The translations under genes were made by a program, and so were the position numbers. A DNA stretch of 64,000 nt from the NCBI GenBank assembly GCA_021324155.1, contig JAJPJQ010000018.1, forward strand, positions 124,001 to 188,000, given 5' to 3'. Positions 17,297 to 26,165 of this stretch are shown piece by piece. Positions within the stretch are counted from its first letter, which is position 1. Every line of letters starts with the position of its first letter. Source of the stretch: Pseudomonadota bacterium (GTDB lineage Bacteria > Desulfobacterota > Binatia > UBA9968). The notes below the pieces were generated by a model. It was not told the DNA's origin. It was given only the letters and a program-made list of their open reading frames with translations, and searched no databases.

Positions 17297-18223
17297 ATGG
17301 CGCAGCGCAAACTTAAAATCAGCGGCGTTTACCGCTCGGCCAGCCATCTGCCGATGTGGGAGGTTCTGCAAGAGGCGGATATTTGGGGACAGGCCGGCTT
17401 GGAACTGACGAATTTCGAGTACTGCGCGATGCCCCCAGACGCCGAGGCAGCGCTGTTCAAAGGCGAGATTGACTTCATCTCAGGAGACCACCTGACCCCC
17501 TACGGTCTCGTCGTCAAAGGAAAGCCGATCGTCAGCCTGGCATCGCCGGTTAACGGGCAGAACGCCTGCGTCGCATCGCACGAGCCGCTCAATTCCATTC
17601 AGGATCTCCGCGGCAAGCGGATCGCGGACACCGCGATGGAGGGTAGAGACGGGGGATTTCATCACGGCCGCGGAAACCACATGATGTATTTGATCCGCAA
17701 CGGCATCGCCATCGATCAGGTGAAATGGATTGAAGACGAAGACTCCGACGCGCAGCTCGCCGCGTTCAAGTCCGGCAAAGCGGATGCCCGCTTTATCTCT
17801 GCCAATGCTACCGAGCGCTATAAAGACATGGGCTTTCACGTGCTGCCGCTCGGCCCGCTGCCGATGATCAACGGCCCGACGCTCACGACCTCGTATACGG
17901 TGTTGCACAAGAAAAAGGACCTGGGCGAGCGCTTGGTCAAGGCGTTAGTACTGGGAATTCATTACGCCAAGACGAAAAAAGCGAAGACGGAAAAAATCCT
18001 GCAGAACCTGAGCAAGAAGAAGGGTGAAACGTATCACTATCGATTCTTCGACCGCGTGCCGAAGAAGCCCTATCCCGACCCGCAAGGCGTCATCAACGCG
18101 TACGAGCTGGGCTGCATCAAGTCGCCCGAGGCGAAGCAGCTGAGCCCACTCGCTTTGTGGGATCTGCACTATCTGCGGGAGATCGACAACTCCGGATACA
18201 TCGATAAACTGTATCGGAATTAA
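17297..18223 (+). CDS. NMT1/THI5-like substrate-binding-fold protein without signal peptide
   Basis: A 308-residue protein with the two-lobe NMT1 fold pattern (PMWEVLQEADIWGQAGLEL, DLRGKRIADTAMEG, tail REIDNSGYIDKLYRN). Unlike the other family members in this window it starts directly with MAQRKLKISGVYRS and has no hydrophobic leader, and AAAGGAG upstream of ATG 17297 supports that start. A cytoplasmic location is therefore expected. A His-rich stretch GFHHGRGNHMMY at about residues 117-128 is unusual. Candidate roles are an enzyme (as THI5 and 4,5-dihydroxyphthalate decarboxylase in this fold) or a ligand sensor. It leads into the peptide ABC operon. Confidence 0.72.
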   Translation: MAQRKLKISGVYRSASHLPMWEVLQEADIWGQAGLELTNFEYCAMPPDAEAALFKGEIDFISGDHLTPYGLVVKGKPIVSLASPVNGQNACVASHEPLNSIQDLRGKRIADTAMEGRDGGFHHGRGNHMMYLIRNGIAIDQVKWIEDEDSDAQLAAFKSGKADARFISANATERYKDMGFHVLPLGPLPMINGPTLTTSYTVLHKKKDLGERLVKALVLGIHYAKTKKAKTEKILQNLSKKKGETYHYRFFDRVPKKPYPDPQGVINAYELGCIKSPEAKQLSPLALWDLHYLREIDNSGYIDKLYRN

Positions 18224-18285
18224 AGGCGCGAATGGACTCGTATGATCATGATAGCTGCAATTCGGTGTTCGGTCGGAGGCTCACC

Positions 18286-19833
18286 ATGAAGCGTCTGCTA
18301 GTTCTCATCTTACTTTTAATCCCATTTTTTTGGGAGCGATTAGGCGAAGGCGCCTCCAATCAGCCGAAGCGCGGCGGCACTCTCACGCTCGCGGTTAGCA
18401 AAGAGCTGGCGCTGATGAATCCCCTGGTCAACACGAGCTCGACCGAATCGAGAATTCGCGAGCTGATGTTCGAGCCGCTGCTCGGCAAAGACGCGAGGGG
18501 AGCAATCAAGCCGCGTCTGGCGGAGTCCTGGGAGATAAGCAAGGACGGCAAGGTTTATACGTTTCGCCTGCGCAAAGGCGTCAAGTTCCACGATGGCAGG
18601 GAGATGACCGCCGACGACGTCAAGTTCGCCATCGACTACACGCTCAATCCCAAAAACGGGGCCTACGGATTTGCCGACATGGAGGCGGTCGACAAAGCCG
18701 AAGTGGCCGACAAGTACACGCTTAAAGTTTCCCTTAAGAAAATCAATCCGTTGTTCCTGACCTTGTTGACTGACATCCGCGCTTTCTCGGTCGTGCCCAA
18801 AGAATCGCTGCCGGAGGGCATGAGAAAACCCGCCAGCTTTCCTCCGGGGACCGGTCCCTTCAAGTTCGTTGAATGGAAGCCGGGCCAGCGCGTCGTCTTC
18901 GAGCGCTTCGCCGATTATTGGGGCGAAAAGGCTTTCGTGGACCGCGTCGTCATGCGCGAGATCGCGGACGCGACCGTGCGCTTCACAGCCTTGCAAGCCG
19001 GCGACGTCGACATCATCGAACGCACCCCCTACGAGTGGGTGCAGCAGATCGTGCAGGGAAAAATCAAAGATATCGGCTACGCCACAGCCAAGCAGGCGGG
19101 CGCACGCAACCTCGAGTTCAACGTCGCCGATCCGCCGTTCAATAACAAAAAGCTTCGCCTGGCGATCGCCCACGCCATCGATAGAAAAGAGATTATACAG
19201 GCCGCATATTTCGGCCTTGCGGAGACGAGTGATCAGAGATTCCCCAAGGACAGCATCTGGTACTTCGACGTCCCCGCCCCGAAGTATGACCTGAACAAGG
19301 CGAAGGCTTATCTGAAAGAAGCCGGATACAAAGGTGAGACCTTGGAGCTCATGGGCAATCGAGGGGAAGTCGCCGAAGTGGAAGGCGCCATCATTCAGGC
19401 CCAGCTCAAAAAAGTCGGAGTCAAAGTCGAGCTAAAGATCCTGGAGCGAGCCTCGGCGCTCGAAGCCCGTCGGCAGGGGAAATATATGTTCAAGTTAGCC
19501 GGCGGGAGCGACTATCCGGACCCTCTGCCCGCCTACTCGGAATATTCGTGCGAGCCCGATCCCAAAGATCGCCATCTCAACGAGACGGCTTACTGCGACA
19601 AGGAGTACGACGCCTTGATGAAGAGAGCCGAGCTCGAAGTCGACCTGGAGAAGCGCAAGGCGCTCTTCAAGCAGGTCGTGGCCAAAGTCCTGGACGATTC
19701 GCCGGTTGTCGCGATCGGCTTCACGCCGCGCTTTTTTACCTTCCGCAGCTACGTTAAGGGATTCGCGACCAATTCGGCGGGAGATTTCCAACCTTTTATC
19801 GGGGGCTTGAGCCGGGCTTGGATCGATAAGTAG
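18286..19833 (+). CDS. Dipeptide/oligopeptide-type ABC transporter substrate-binding protein
   Basis: A 515-residue SBP_bac_5 protein. The signal peptide is KRLLVLILLLIPFFWERLGEG near residues 2-22. Family features include LAESWEISKDGKVYTFRLRKG, KFHDGREMTADDVKFA, and EVDLEKRKALFKQVV near the end. ATG 18286 has CGGAGG at 18274-18279 and begins the leader; upstream codons are not part of it. It is the first gene of a complete five-gene importer (binding protein, two permeases, two ATPases). Such systems carry peptides but also opines, nickel or glutathione, so the ligand is open. Confidence 0.88.
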   Translation: MKRLLVLILLLIPFFWERLGEGASNQPKRGGTLTLAVSKELALMNPLVNTSSTESRIRELMFEPLLGKDARGAIKPRLAESWEISKDGKVYTFRLRKGVKFHDGREMTADDVKFAIDYTLNPKNGAYGFADMEAVDKAEVADKYTLKVSLKKINPLFLTLLTDIRAFSVVPKESLPEGMRKPASFPPGTGPFKFVEWKPGQRVVFERFADYWGEKAFVDRVVMREIADATVRFTALQAGDVDIIERTPYEWVQQIVQGKIKDIGYATAKQAGARNLEFNVADPPFNNKKLRLAIAHAIDRKEIIQAAYFGLAETSDQRFPKDSIWYFDVPAPKYDLNKAKAYLKEAGYKGETLELMGNRGEVAEVEGAIIQAQLKKVGVKVELKILERASALEARRQGKYMFKLAGGSDYPDPLPAYSEYSCEPDPKDRHLNETAYCDKEYDALMKRAELEVDLEKRKALFKQVVAKVLDDSPVVAIGFTPRFFTFRSYVKGFATNSAGDFQPFIGGLSRAWIDK

Positions 19834-19843
19834 CGAGCGCCTC

Positions 19844-20809
19844 ATGCTTGCGCGTTATGTCGTTCGCCGCATTTTGCAGCTCATCCCTGTTCTTGTTTTA
19901 GTAAGTCTGGCGGTATTTCTTCTCGTTCGCGTCATCCCCGGCGATCCGGTGCTCGTTATGATGGGCATCGATCAGGACGAGCGCGCGCGCATCACCCCCG
20001 AGCAATATCGAGTGCTGCAACACCAGATCGGCCTCGACAGACCGATCTACGTTCAATATCTCAACTGGGCCGATAAAATCGTTCATGGCGATTTCGGTCT
20101 CTCGCTGGCGACGCGCCGGCCGATCGTCGAAATCATCTTCGAGCGTTATCCAGCGACGCTTTATCTTGCCGCGACCGCATTACTCGTCGGGCTTGCGATC
20201 GCTATCCCCGCCGGCGTGATCGCGGCGGTCAAACAGAATACCAAGATAGACTACGCCGCGATGGGCTTTGCGCTGTGGGGCGTCGCCATGCCGGATTTCT
20301 GGCTTGCGCTCATGCTGATCGTTCTTTTCAGTTTGAAATTAGGGTGGCTGCCTTCCATCGGGTACGCCAGTCCCTTTGACAACGCGGGTCTTTTTTTACA
20401 GCACGCCTGTCTGCCGGCGATCGTAATGGGCACTGAGCTCGCTGCGCCGCTGACGCGCTACGTCCGCGCGGAGATGCTCGACCAGCTCAGGCAGGATTAC
20501 GTGCGCACGGCATGGGCGAAAGGCTTGCCGTCGCGCATGGTGATCGTGAAACACGCGCTGAGAAACTCGCTGATCGCGGCGGTCACCGTCGTGGGCTTGC
20601 AGACGGCGCGGTTGCTGGGCGGCGCGACGATCATCGAGACGATATTCTCCTGGCCCGGCGTCGGACGGCTCCTAATCGACGGCATCTACCAGCGCGACTA
20701 TCCGATCGTGCAGGGCGCTGTATTACTGATTGCCGTGACGTATGTCTTCATTAATCTGATCGTCGACATTTTCTACAAGTGGCTCGATCCACGCATCAAG
20801 CTCGAATAG
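19844..20809 (+). CDS. ABC transporter permease, DppB type
   Basis: A 321-residue inner-membrane protein with six expected helices. It starts with the DppB-typical MLARYVVRRILQLIPVLVLVS followed by VIPGDPVLVMMG, and contains the EAA-type cytoplasmic loop TAWAKGLPSRMVIVKHALRN that docks on the ATPase. It lies 10 bases after the binding-protein stop and precedes the DppC-type permease in the same operon. Confidence 0.9.
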   Translation: MLARYVVRRILQLIPVLVLVSLAVFLLVRVIPGDPVLVMMGIDQDERARITPEQYRVLQHQIGLDRPIYVQYLNWADKIVHGDFGLSLATRRPIVEIIFERYPATLYLAATALLVGLAIAIPAGVIAAVKQNTKIDYAAMGFALWGVAMPDFWLALMLIVLFSLKLGWLPSIGYASPFDNAGLFLQHACLPAIVMGTELAAPLTRYVRAEMLDQLRQDYVRTAWAKGLPSRMVIVKHALRNSLIAAVTVVGLQTARLLGGATIIETIFSWPGVGRLLIDGIYQRDYPIVQGAVLLIAVTYVFINLIVDIFYKWLDPRIKLE

Positions 20810-20819
20810 GAAACAACGC

Positions 20820-21719
20820 GTGAGCCAAGAGACCTTAACGCCCGCAGTATTGACGGTGACCGAGAAAGGGGTATCGACTTCGCGATTTGTCGACGCCTTG
20901 CGAGTCATCGCTCGCAACCGCCTCGCGCTGCTCGGACTATTCATCGTCTCGGTTGGAATTTTCGCGGCGATTCTCGCGCCGTGGATCTCCACGCACGATC
21001 CCTATGAGATCAACATCGCCGGTCGCCTCCAGGCGCCGAGCGCGCAGCATTGGCTTGGTACCGACTTCCTCGGCCGCGATACCTACAGCCGCATTGTTTT
21101 CGGCGCACGCACGGCGTTCATCATTGCCGCGGGCGCCGTCTTTTTGGGAGCTCTCTTCGGTGTTCCGCTCGGCGCGATCGCGGGATTTCGCGGGCGGTGG
21201 ATCGATTCGACGATCATGCGCTTCATGGACGCTATCATGGCGTTTCCCGGACGGCTCCTCGCCATCGCGCTGGTTGCGTCAGCGGGGGGCGGCTTTACGT
21301 CGCTTTTCATTGCGCTGGGTCTCGGCGCCATCCCGTCGAACGCCCGTATCGTCCGTAGCGCCGTGCTCGCGCAAAAGGAAAGGGAGTACGTCGAGGCTGC
21401 GCGGATGTCCGGAGAATCCGATTTCGGCATCCTTTTCTTGCAGGTGTTACCGAACTGCCTCTCGCCGCTGCTCGTGCGCTTGAGCCTGGAATTCGCCCAC
21501 GCGATTCTCGCGGAATCTTCTCTTAGCTTTCTGGGGCTCGGGCTTCCGCCGCCGACGCCCAGCTGGGGATTGATGCTCAAGGAAGTCACACCGTTCTTAC
21601 AGCTCCAGCCGCTCGCGGCGTTTTTTCCAGGCTTGACGATCTCGCTGATTATCCTTGGCTTCAATCTTCTGGGCGACGGTCTGAGAGATATTTTCGACCC
21701 GCGGCAGTACGAGCGGTGA
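20820..21719 (+). CDS. ABC transporter permease, DppC type
   Basis: A 299-residue permease that starts with GTG 20820. The N-terminal tail, the ARNRLALLGLFIVSVGIFAAILAP helix region, HWLGTDFLGRDTYSRIVFGA and the EAA-like loop EYVEAARMSGESDFGILF are diagnostic for DppC/OppC. Its stop overlaps the possible GTG start of the next ATPase (GTGA at 21716-21719). It would pair with the DppB-type permease in the membrane. Confidence 0.9.
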   Translation: MSQETLTPAVLTVTEKGVSTSRFVDALRVIARNRLALLGLFIVSVGIFAAILAPWISTHDPYEINIAGRLQAPSAQHWLGTDFLGRDTYSRIVFGARTAFIIAAGAVFLGALFGVPLGAIAGFRGRWIDSTIMRFMDAIMAFPGRLLAIALVASAGGGFTSLFIALGLGAIPSNARIVRSAVLAQKEREYVEAARMSGESDFGILFLQVLPNCLSPLLVRLSLEFAHAILAESSLSFLGLGLPPPTPSWGLMLKEVTPFLQLQPLAAFFPGLTISLIILGFNLLGDGLRDIFDPRQYER

Positions 21720-21721
21720 CC

Positions 21722-22693
21722 ATGGACGCGCCTTTGCTCGAGGTGAAGAACCTCACGATTCGCTTTCATCTCCAACGCGGCGTTTTGAGCGCCGTTCAGA
21801 ATGTCTCCTTTTCATTACGCGCAGGAGAGACGCTCGGCATCGTCGGCGAGACCGGCTGCGGCAAGACGGTCACGTCGCTGTCGATTTTGCGTCTGATTCC
21901 TTGCCCTCCCGGCAACATCGCCGGCGGAGAAATCTTGTTCCACGGCGAGGACCTGCTAAAAAAAAGTGAACGTGAGATTGAGAAGATCCGCGGCAGGAAG
22001 ATCTCGATGATCTTTCAGGAGCCGATGACGTCACTAAACCCGTCGCTTACGGTGGGCGAGCAGATCAGCGAGTGCTACCGCGTCCATATGGGCCACTCCG
22101 GCAAAGTAGCGCGGGAATTCACCGAACATGCCTTGTCTCTGGTGCAGTTGCCTTCGCCGCAGACCGTCGCCGGCCGCTATCCGCATGAGCTTGCCGGTGG
22201 CATGCGCCAGCGGGTGATGATCGCGATGGCGCTCGCCTGTCAGCCCGAAATCCTGATCGCGGACGAGCCGACGACAGCGCTCGACGTCACGATTCAGGCG
22301 CAAATCCTGGAGCTCTTAAAAGAGCTGCAGACGAAAATGAAAATGGCTTTGATATTTATTTCTCACAATCTCGGCGTCGTGGCGCGTCTGTGCGACCGGA
22401 TCGGTGTCATGTACGCAGGATCGCTGGTGGAGCTGTCGGACAAGAAATCATTGTTCACGCATCCTCTGCACCCATATACGCAGGCGCTACTCAACGCGAT
22501 TCCGCGACCGGATCTCCGCGACGAAACGCTCAAGGCGATTCCCGGCTCGGTTTGCAACCTTTTCGATCCGCCACCCGGATGCAAGTTTCATCCGCGCTGC
22601 GCGAAGGCGAAAGAACTCTGCAAAACGGAGATGCCGCGATTGGAAGCCAAGAGCGGCGAAAATCTCGCCGCGTGTTATTTCCCCGGTGCATGA
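21722..22693 (+). CDS. ABC transporter ATP-binding protein, DppD type
   Basis: A 323-residue ATPase. Walker A GETGCGKTV, signature AGGMRQRVMIA, Walker B ILIADEPTTALD and the switch region FISHNLGVVARLCD are present. The C-terminal oligo/dipeptide extension holds HPYTQALLNAIP and a Cys set (SVCNLFDPPPGC, HPRCAKAKELC) found in this family, which can bind an iron-sulphur cluster. ATG 21722 is favoured over GTG 21716. It overlaps the next ATPase by ATGA at 22690-22693. Confidence 0.9.
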   Translation: MDAPLLEVKNLTIRFHLQRGVLSAVQNVSFSLRAGETLGIVGETGCGKTVTSLSILRLIPCPPGNIAGGEILFHGEDLLKKSEREIEKIRGRKISMIFQEPMTSLNPSLTVGEQISECYRVHMGHSGKVAREFTEHALSLVQLPSPQTVAGRYPHELAGGMRQRVMIAMALACQPEILIADEPTTALDVTIQAQILELLKELQTKMKMALIFISHNLGVVARLCDRIGVMYAGSLVELSDKKSLFTHPLHPYTQALLNAIPRPDLRDETLKAIPGSVCNLFDPPPGCKFHPRCAKAKELCKTEMPRLEAKSGENLAACYFPGA

Positions 22694-23655
22694 TGCTCGA
22701 AGTCAAAAACCTCACCAAGTATTACGATATCAGCGGCGGTCTTATGAGCCGTCTCTCGGCGGGGCTCAAGCTTCTCAAGGCGGTCGATCATATCGGTTTC
22801 TCCGTGCCGGAGGGAAAGACTTTCGGTCTGGTCGGCGAGAGCGGTTGCGGGAAATCGACGACGGCGCGGCTCATCACTCGTCTCATCCCCGCGACCGAGG
22901 GGGAAGTTTTCTTTCAGGGACGGGATATCCTGCGCCTTCCCAAGCGTGAGATGCGGGAGCTTCGCAGGCACGTCCAGATGATTTTTCAGGATCCTTACGC
23001 CTCGCTCAATCCGCGCATGAGAATTATTGAAGTTGTCGGACGTCCTTTGAGCCATTTTCAGGGACTCAAGGGGCGCAAACGGCGCGACCGCGCGGCGGAG
23101 CTGCTCGACCTCGTCGGCCTGCGCCCGGAACAGCTGGACCGCTATCCGCATGAGTTCAGCGGCGGCCAGCGGCAGCGCATCGGCATCGCCCGTGCGCTCG
23201 CGGCCGGGCCCAAGCTTATCATCGCCGACGAGCCGGTCTCCTCGCTCGACGTTTCCGTTCAGGCGCAGGTACTGAACCTCCTCAAGAAGCTTCAGCGCGA
23301 ACTCAAGCTGAGCTTAATCTTCATATCCCATGATTTGAATGTCGTTGGATATTTGGCGGATATCGTGGCTGTCATGTACGCGGGGAAGATCATGGAGATC
23401 GCTCCGGTCGCGCAGATCTTCAACGCGCCTTTGAATCCTTATACCAAAGCGCTTTTAGCTTCGAATCCGACGGTCGGCTCCTACATGGAAACCGTTCGAT
23501 CGCCGCTCAAGGGAGAAGTTCCGCTGCCGGTCAATCCGCCTTCCGGGTGCCGTTTGGAGCCGCGCTGTCCGATTCGCGTCGATAGGTGCAAGACGATCGA
23601 GCCCATGTTGGAAGAAAAGAGAACACTGCATCGCGTGGCCTGCCACGAGGTGTGA
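22690..23655 (+). CDS. ABC transporter ATP-binding protein, DppF type
   Basis: A 321-residue ATPase. It has Walker A GESGCGKSTTA, signature FSGGQRQRIGIA, Walker B LIIADEPVSSLD and a C-terminal LNPYTKALLASNP with Cys residues (GCRLEPRCPIRVDRC). The start overlaps the DppD-type stop. It forms the heterodimeric motor with the upstream ATPase. This is the only DppDF pair in the window and could also serve the second importer at 44920-48630, which lacks ATPases. Confidence 0.9.
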   Translation: MMLEVKNLTKYYDISGGLMSRLSAGLKLLKAVDHIGFSVPEGKTFGLVGESGCGKSTTARLITRLIPATEGEVFFQGRDILRLPKREMRELRRHVQMIFQDPYASLNPRMRIIEVVGRPLSHFQGLKGRKRRDRAAELLDLVGLRPEQLDRYPHEFSGGQRQRIGIARALAAGPKLIIADEPVSSLDVSVQAQVLNLLKKLQRELKLSLIFISHDLNVVGYLADIVAVMYAGKIMEIAPVAQIFNAPLNPYTKALLASNPTVGSYMETVRSPLKGEVPLPVNPPSGCRLEPRCPIRVDRCKTIEPMLEEKRTLHRVACHEV

Positions 23656-23752
23656 GAAGAGGGAAGCAGGGAATTAATATCATAGTGGTTAATGATTTCC
23701 TTAACCTCACTCGGCTCTTGCCGCGCCGCGATATCCTGGGTATGTTCGCGTC

Positions 23753-24925
23753 ATGGAAATAAAATTTGGCCTCATCAGCGCGGACTCGCACGCGGCCTTC
23801 CATCGCGACGACTTTACCTCGCGTATGTCAGCGCGAAAGTGGGGCGACCGCATCCCGCATGTCTCGCGGAAAAAAGATGAGAGCAAGGCCGTCGACGGCT
23901 GGAGCATCTACGGCCAGCCGCCGCGCGGCGATGTATGCAATTGCCCTGCGGTGATGGGCGATCCGTTTCCGACCTGGCCCAAAGTTTGGGAGGAAGTGCC
24001 GGCGCTAGCGTTCGATCCGAAAGAGCGACTCAAGGCGCTTGACGTCGACGGCGTCGATGCCGAGGTGCTTTTCCCCAATCCTCCCGGCGGCTCGTATTAT
24101 GAATACGGCGATGCCGAATTCGAGCTCGCCTGCGTGCGGACCTATAACGACATACTCGCCGAATGGCGCCGCGCGAGTGACCGGTATTTGCCGCTCGTCG
24201 CTCTGCCGCTTTTGAGCGAGCCGCAAGCTGTTGCCGCTGAAATCGAGCGCGCGGTCACGAACGGTCACCGCGGTGTGAACGTGCCGGGTAAGATGCCGAA
24301 GGCGCTCCCGCACATCGCCGCTCCGCACTGGTATCCTGTATGGGAGGTTTGCGAAAAGCTCAACGTGCCGATTCACTTTCACGGCTCGGCGAATCTGGAT
24401 ACCGCCGCATCGGCGAAAAAGTGGAGCGGCTACTCCGTCCGCCAGGCGCATTCCGCGGCCACCAGCACCTCGGCGGTTACTCCGGCGCAGATCATCCCGC
24501 ATTTTGTTTTCTCCGGCATCACCGAGCGCTTTCCGCGGCTTAAAATTGTTTTCGCCGAGGCCGGCATCGGCGGCCTCAACTATGTCATCGCCGCGTGCGA
24601 TCACGAGTGGGAGACGCGGCGTCTGTGGACGCACGGCCTGGCAACGCGGCCGAGCGAGGCGGTTCGCCGTCAGATGTTCGTCAACTTCTGGTTCGAGGCT
24701 GAAGGCATCAAGCTGCGCGATGATATCGGCGTTGATAATATCATGTGGGAATCGGATTTCCCGCACGTGGCCTCCTACTACCCGCGTTCGTGGCACGAGG
24801 TCGAGCGCGTTCTCGACGGCGTCTCGGCCGCCGATCGACGTAAGCTTCTCTACGAGAACGCAATGAAAGTCTACGACATTGAAGCAACTGTCAGAATCAG
24901 CGAGACTCCTTCGGCAGCCGTTTAG
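23753..24925 (+). CDS. Amidohydrolase-2 family metal-dependent hydrolase/decarboxylase
   Basis: A 390-residue TIM-barrel protein starting MEIKFGLISADSH. The metal-site motif is ADSH (Asp-x-His variant), then IHFHGSANLD and the catalytic Asp in MWESDFPHVASYYP. An insert near residues 60-75 includes DVCNCPAVMG. It is the first gene of block 4 after a 97-base gap and is followed 11 bases later by a related amidohydrolase. Sequence similarity to the pair at 12919-14987 is low, indicating a separate subfamily. Confidence 0.84.
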   Translation: MEIKFGLISADSHAAFHRDDFTSRMSARKWGDRIPHVSRKKDESKAVDGWSIYGQPPRGDVCNCPAVMGDPFPTWPKVWEEVPALAFDPKERLKALDVDGVDAEVLFPNPPGGSYYEYGDAEFELACVRTYNDILAEWRRASDRYLPLVALPLLSEPQAVAAEIERAVTNGHRGVNVPGKMPKALPHIAAPHWYPVWEVCEKLNVPIHFHGSANLDTAASAKKWSGYSVRQAHSAATSTSAVTPAQIIPHFVFSGITERFPRLKIVFAEAGIGGLNYVIAACDHEWETRRLWTHGLATRPSEAVRRQMFVNFWFEAEGIKLRDDIGVDNIMWESDFPHVASYYPRSWHEVERVLDGVSAADRRKLLYENAMKVYDIEATVRISETPSAAV

Positions 24926-24936
24926 TCGGGTCAATA

Positions 24937-26061
24937 ATGCAGCTGCAAAAAGGTTTCATCAGCGTCGACGATCATGTCCAGGAGCCGCCGGATCTTTGGA
25001 CGACACGGCTGTCGAAAAGCCGCTGGGGCGAGCGCATCCCACATATCGAGCGTACCAACGGCGCGGAGCGTTGGATTGTTGACGGCGTAGTGCTGCTCGA
25101 CGGTGCCCCGGCAAGGGTCGCGGGTCTTATGGAGGATCGCAACCACGAGCCGAAGCGCTGGGAAGAAGTTCCGCCGGCCGCTTATCGCCCGAGCGAACGG
25201 CTTAACGCCATGGATGCGGTCGGCGTTGATTATTCGGTGCTCTATCCGACGGTCGCCGGATCTGCGGGACAGAACTTCGCCCGCCTCAAAGATCCGGATC
25301 TCGAGCTCGCGTGCGTGCAGGCGTACAATGACTGGATCATCGAGGAATGGCGAGCAGCCAGCGACCGCTTCATTCCGCAATGCATCGTGCCGATCTGGCC
25401 GCCGAAGGCTGCGGTGGCGGAAATCGAGCGCGCCGTCGCGAAAGGCCATCGCGGGGTTATTTTCCCGGCTGTCCCCATGGACCTCCGCGACGTACCGCAT
25501 GTCGCCGAATCAGAATACGATCCTATCTGGGCCGCCTGCGAGCGCTTGGGCGTTCCGCTCTGCCTGCACGCGGGTCCATCGCCGAAACTCCAGTACGCTC
25601 CGTATTCGGGTCTCGCGCCTGAGCTGACGCAAGCCCTCGAAGCAGTGACGAAGCCGGTCTCAAGCGTGTTTATTCTTGGGCTATATATTTTCTCGCGTGT
25701 GCTGCTGCGCCATCCCAAGCTGCGCGTTGTGCTCGCCGAAAGCGCGCTCAGCTGGGGCATGCTCTATCTTGAATGGGCCGATCACCAGTTCGATCACGAC
25801 GGCCTTATCCGCGAAGGATACGAACTCACGCCGTCGCAGATGTTTCGGCGGCAATGCTACCTGAACGCGTGGTACGACGAGATCGCTCCGTTCGAGCCGT
25901 ACATCGGCGCCGAGCACATCCTGTGGTCGACGAATTTTCCCGCGGCGACGTCGACTTGGCCGAATACGCGCGAAACCATCGCGCGCTGCTTCCGCGGCGT
26001 CGCGCCTGAAAAGCGCGAGCTTGTGCTCTGGAAAAACGCCGCGAGCCTATATGCGTTGTGA
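24937..26061 (+). CDS. Amidohydrolase-2 family protein with altered active site
   Basis: A 374-residue homologue of the upstream gene starting MQLQKGFISVDDHVQEPPD, with LCLHAGPSP in the barrel. At the usual catalytic strand the family pattern Trp-x-Ser/Thr-Asp-Phe/Tyr-Pro-His reads WSTNFPAATSTW here, so the conserved Asp is Asn333 and the His is Ala336. The rest of the fold looks intact. It may be a non-catalytic partner of the neighbour, or have shifted chemistry. It is the second gene of an amidohydrolase pair. Confidence 0.82.
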   Translation: MQLQKGFISVDDHVQEPPDLWTTRLSKSRWGERIPHIERTNGAERWIVDGVVLLDGAPARVAGLMEDRNHEPKRWEEVPPAAYRPSERLNAMDAVGVDYSVLYPTVAGSAGQNFARLKDPDLELACVQAYNDWIIEEWRAASDRFIPQCIVPIWPPKAAVAEIERAVAKGHRGVIFPAVPMDLRDVPHVAESEYDPIWAACERLGVPLCLHAGPSPKLQYAPYSGLAPELTQALEAVTKPVSSVFILGLYIFSRVLLRHPKLRVVLAESALSWGMLYLEWADHQFDHDGLIREGYELTPSQMFRRQCYLNAWYDEIAPFEPYIGAEHILWSTNFPAATSTWPNTRETIARCFRGVAPEKRELVLWKNAASLYAL

Positions 26062-26112
26062 AGAGTTATCGAACCTATTCGTTTGCTTTTAAATTCGTTG
26101 TACGGAAGGCGC

Positions 26113-26142
26113 TTGATGGATGGAAGGGCTTTGCCGTATAAG
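26113..26142 (+). promoter_or_regulatory. Candidate sigma-70 promoter for the bicupin and aldolase genes
   Basis: TTGATG at 26113-26118 and TATAAG at 26137-26142 are separated by 18 bases. The first gene, at 26166, follows with AAGGAGAACGGCG directly in front of ATG. The 104-base gap before it lacks other features. Confidence 0.35.
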
Positions 26143-26165
26143 ATAGCTGGACAAGGAGAACGGCG

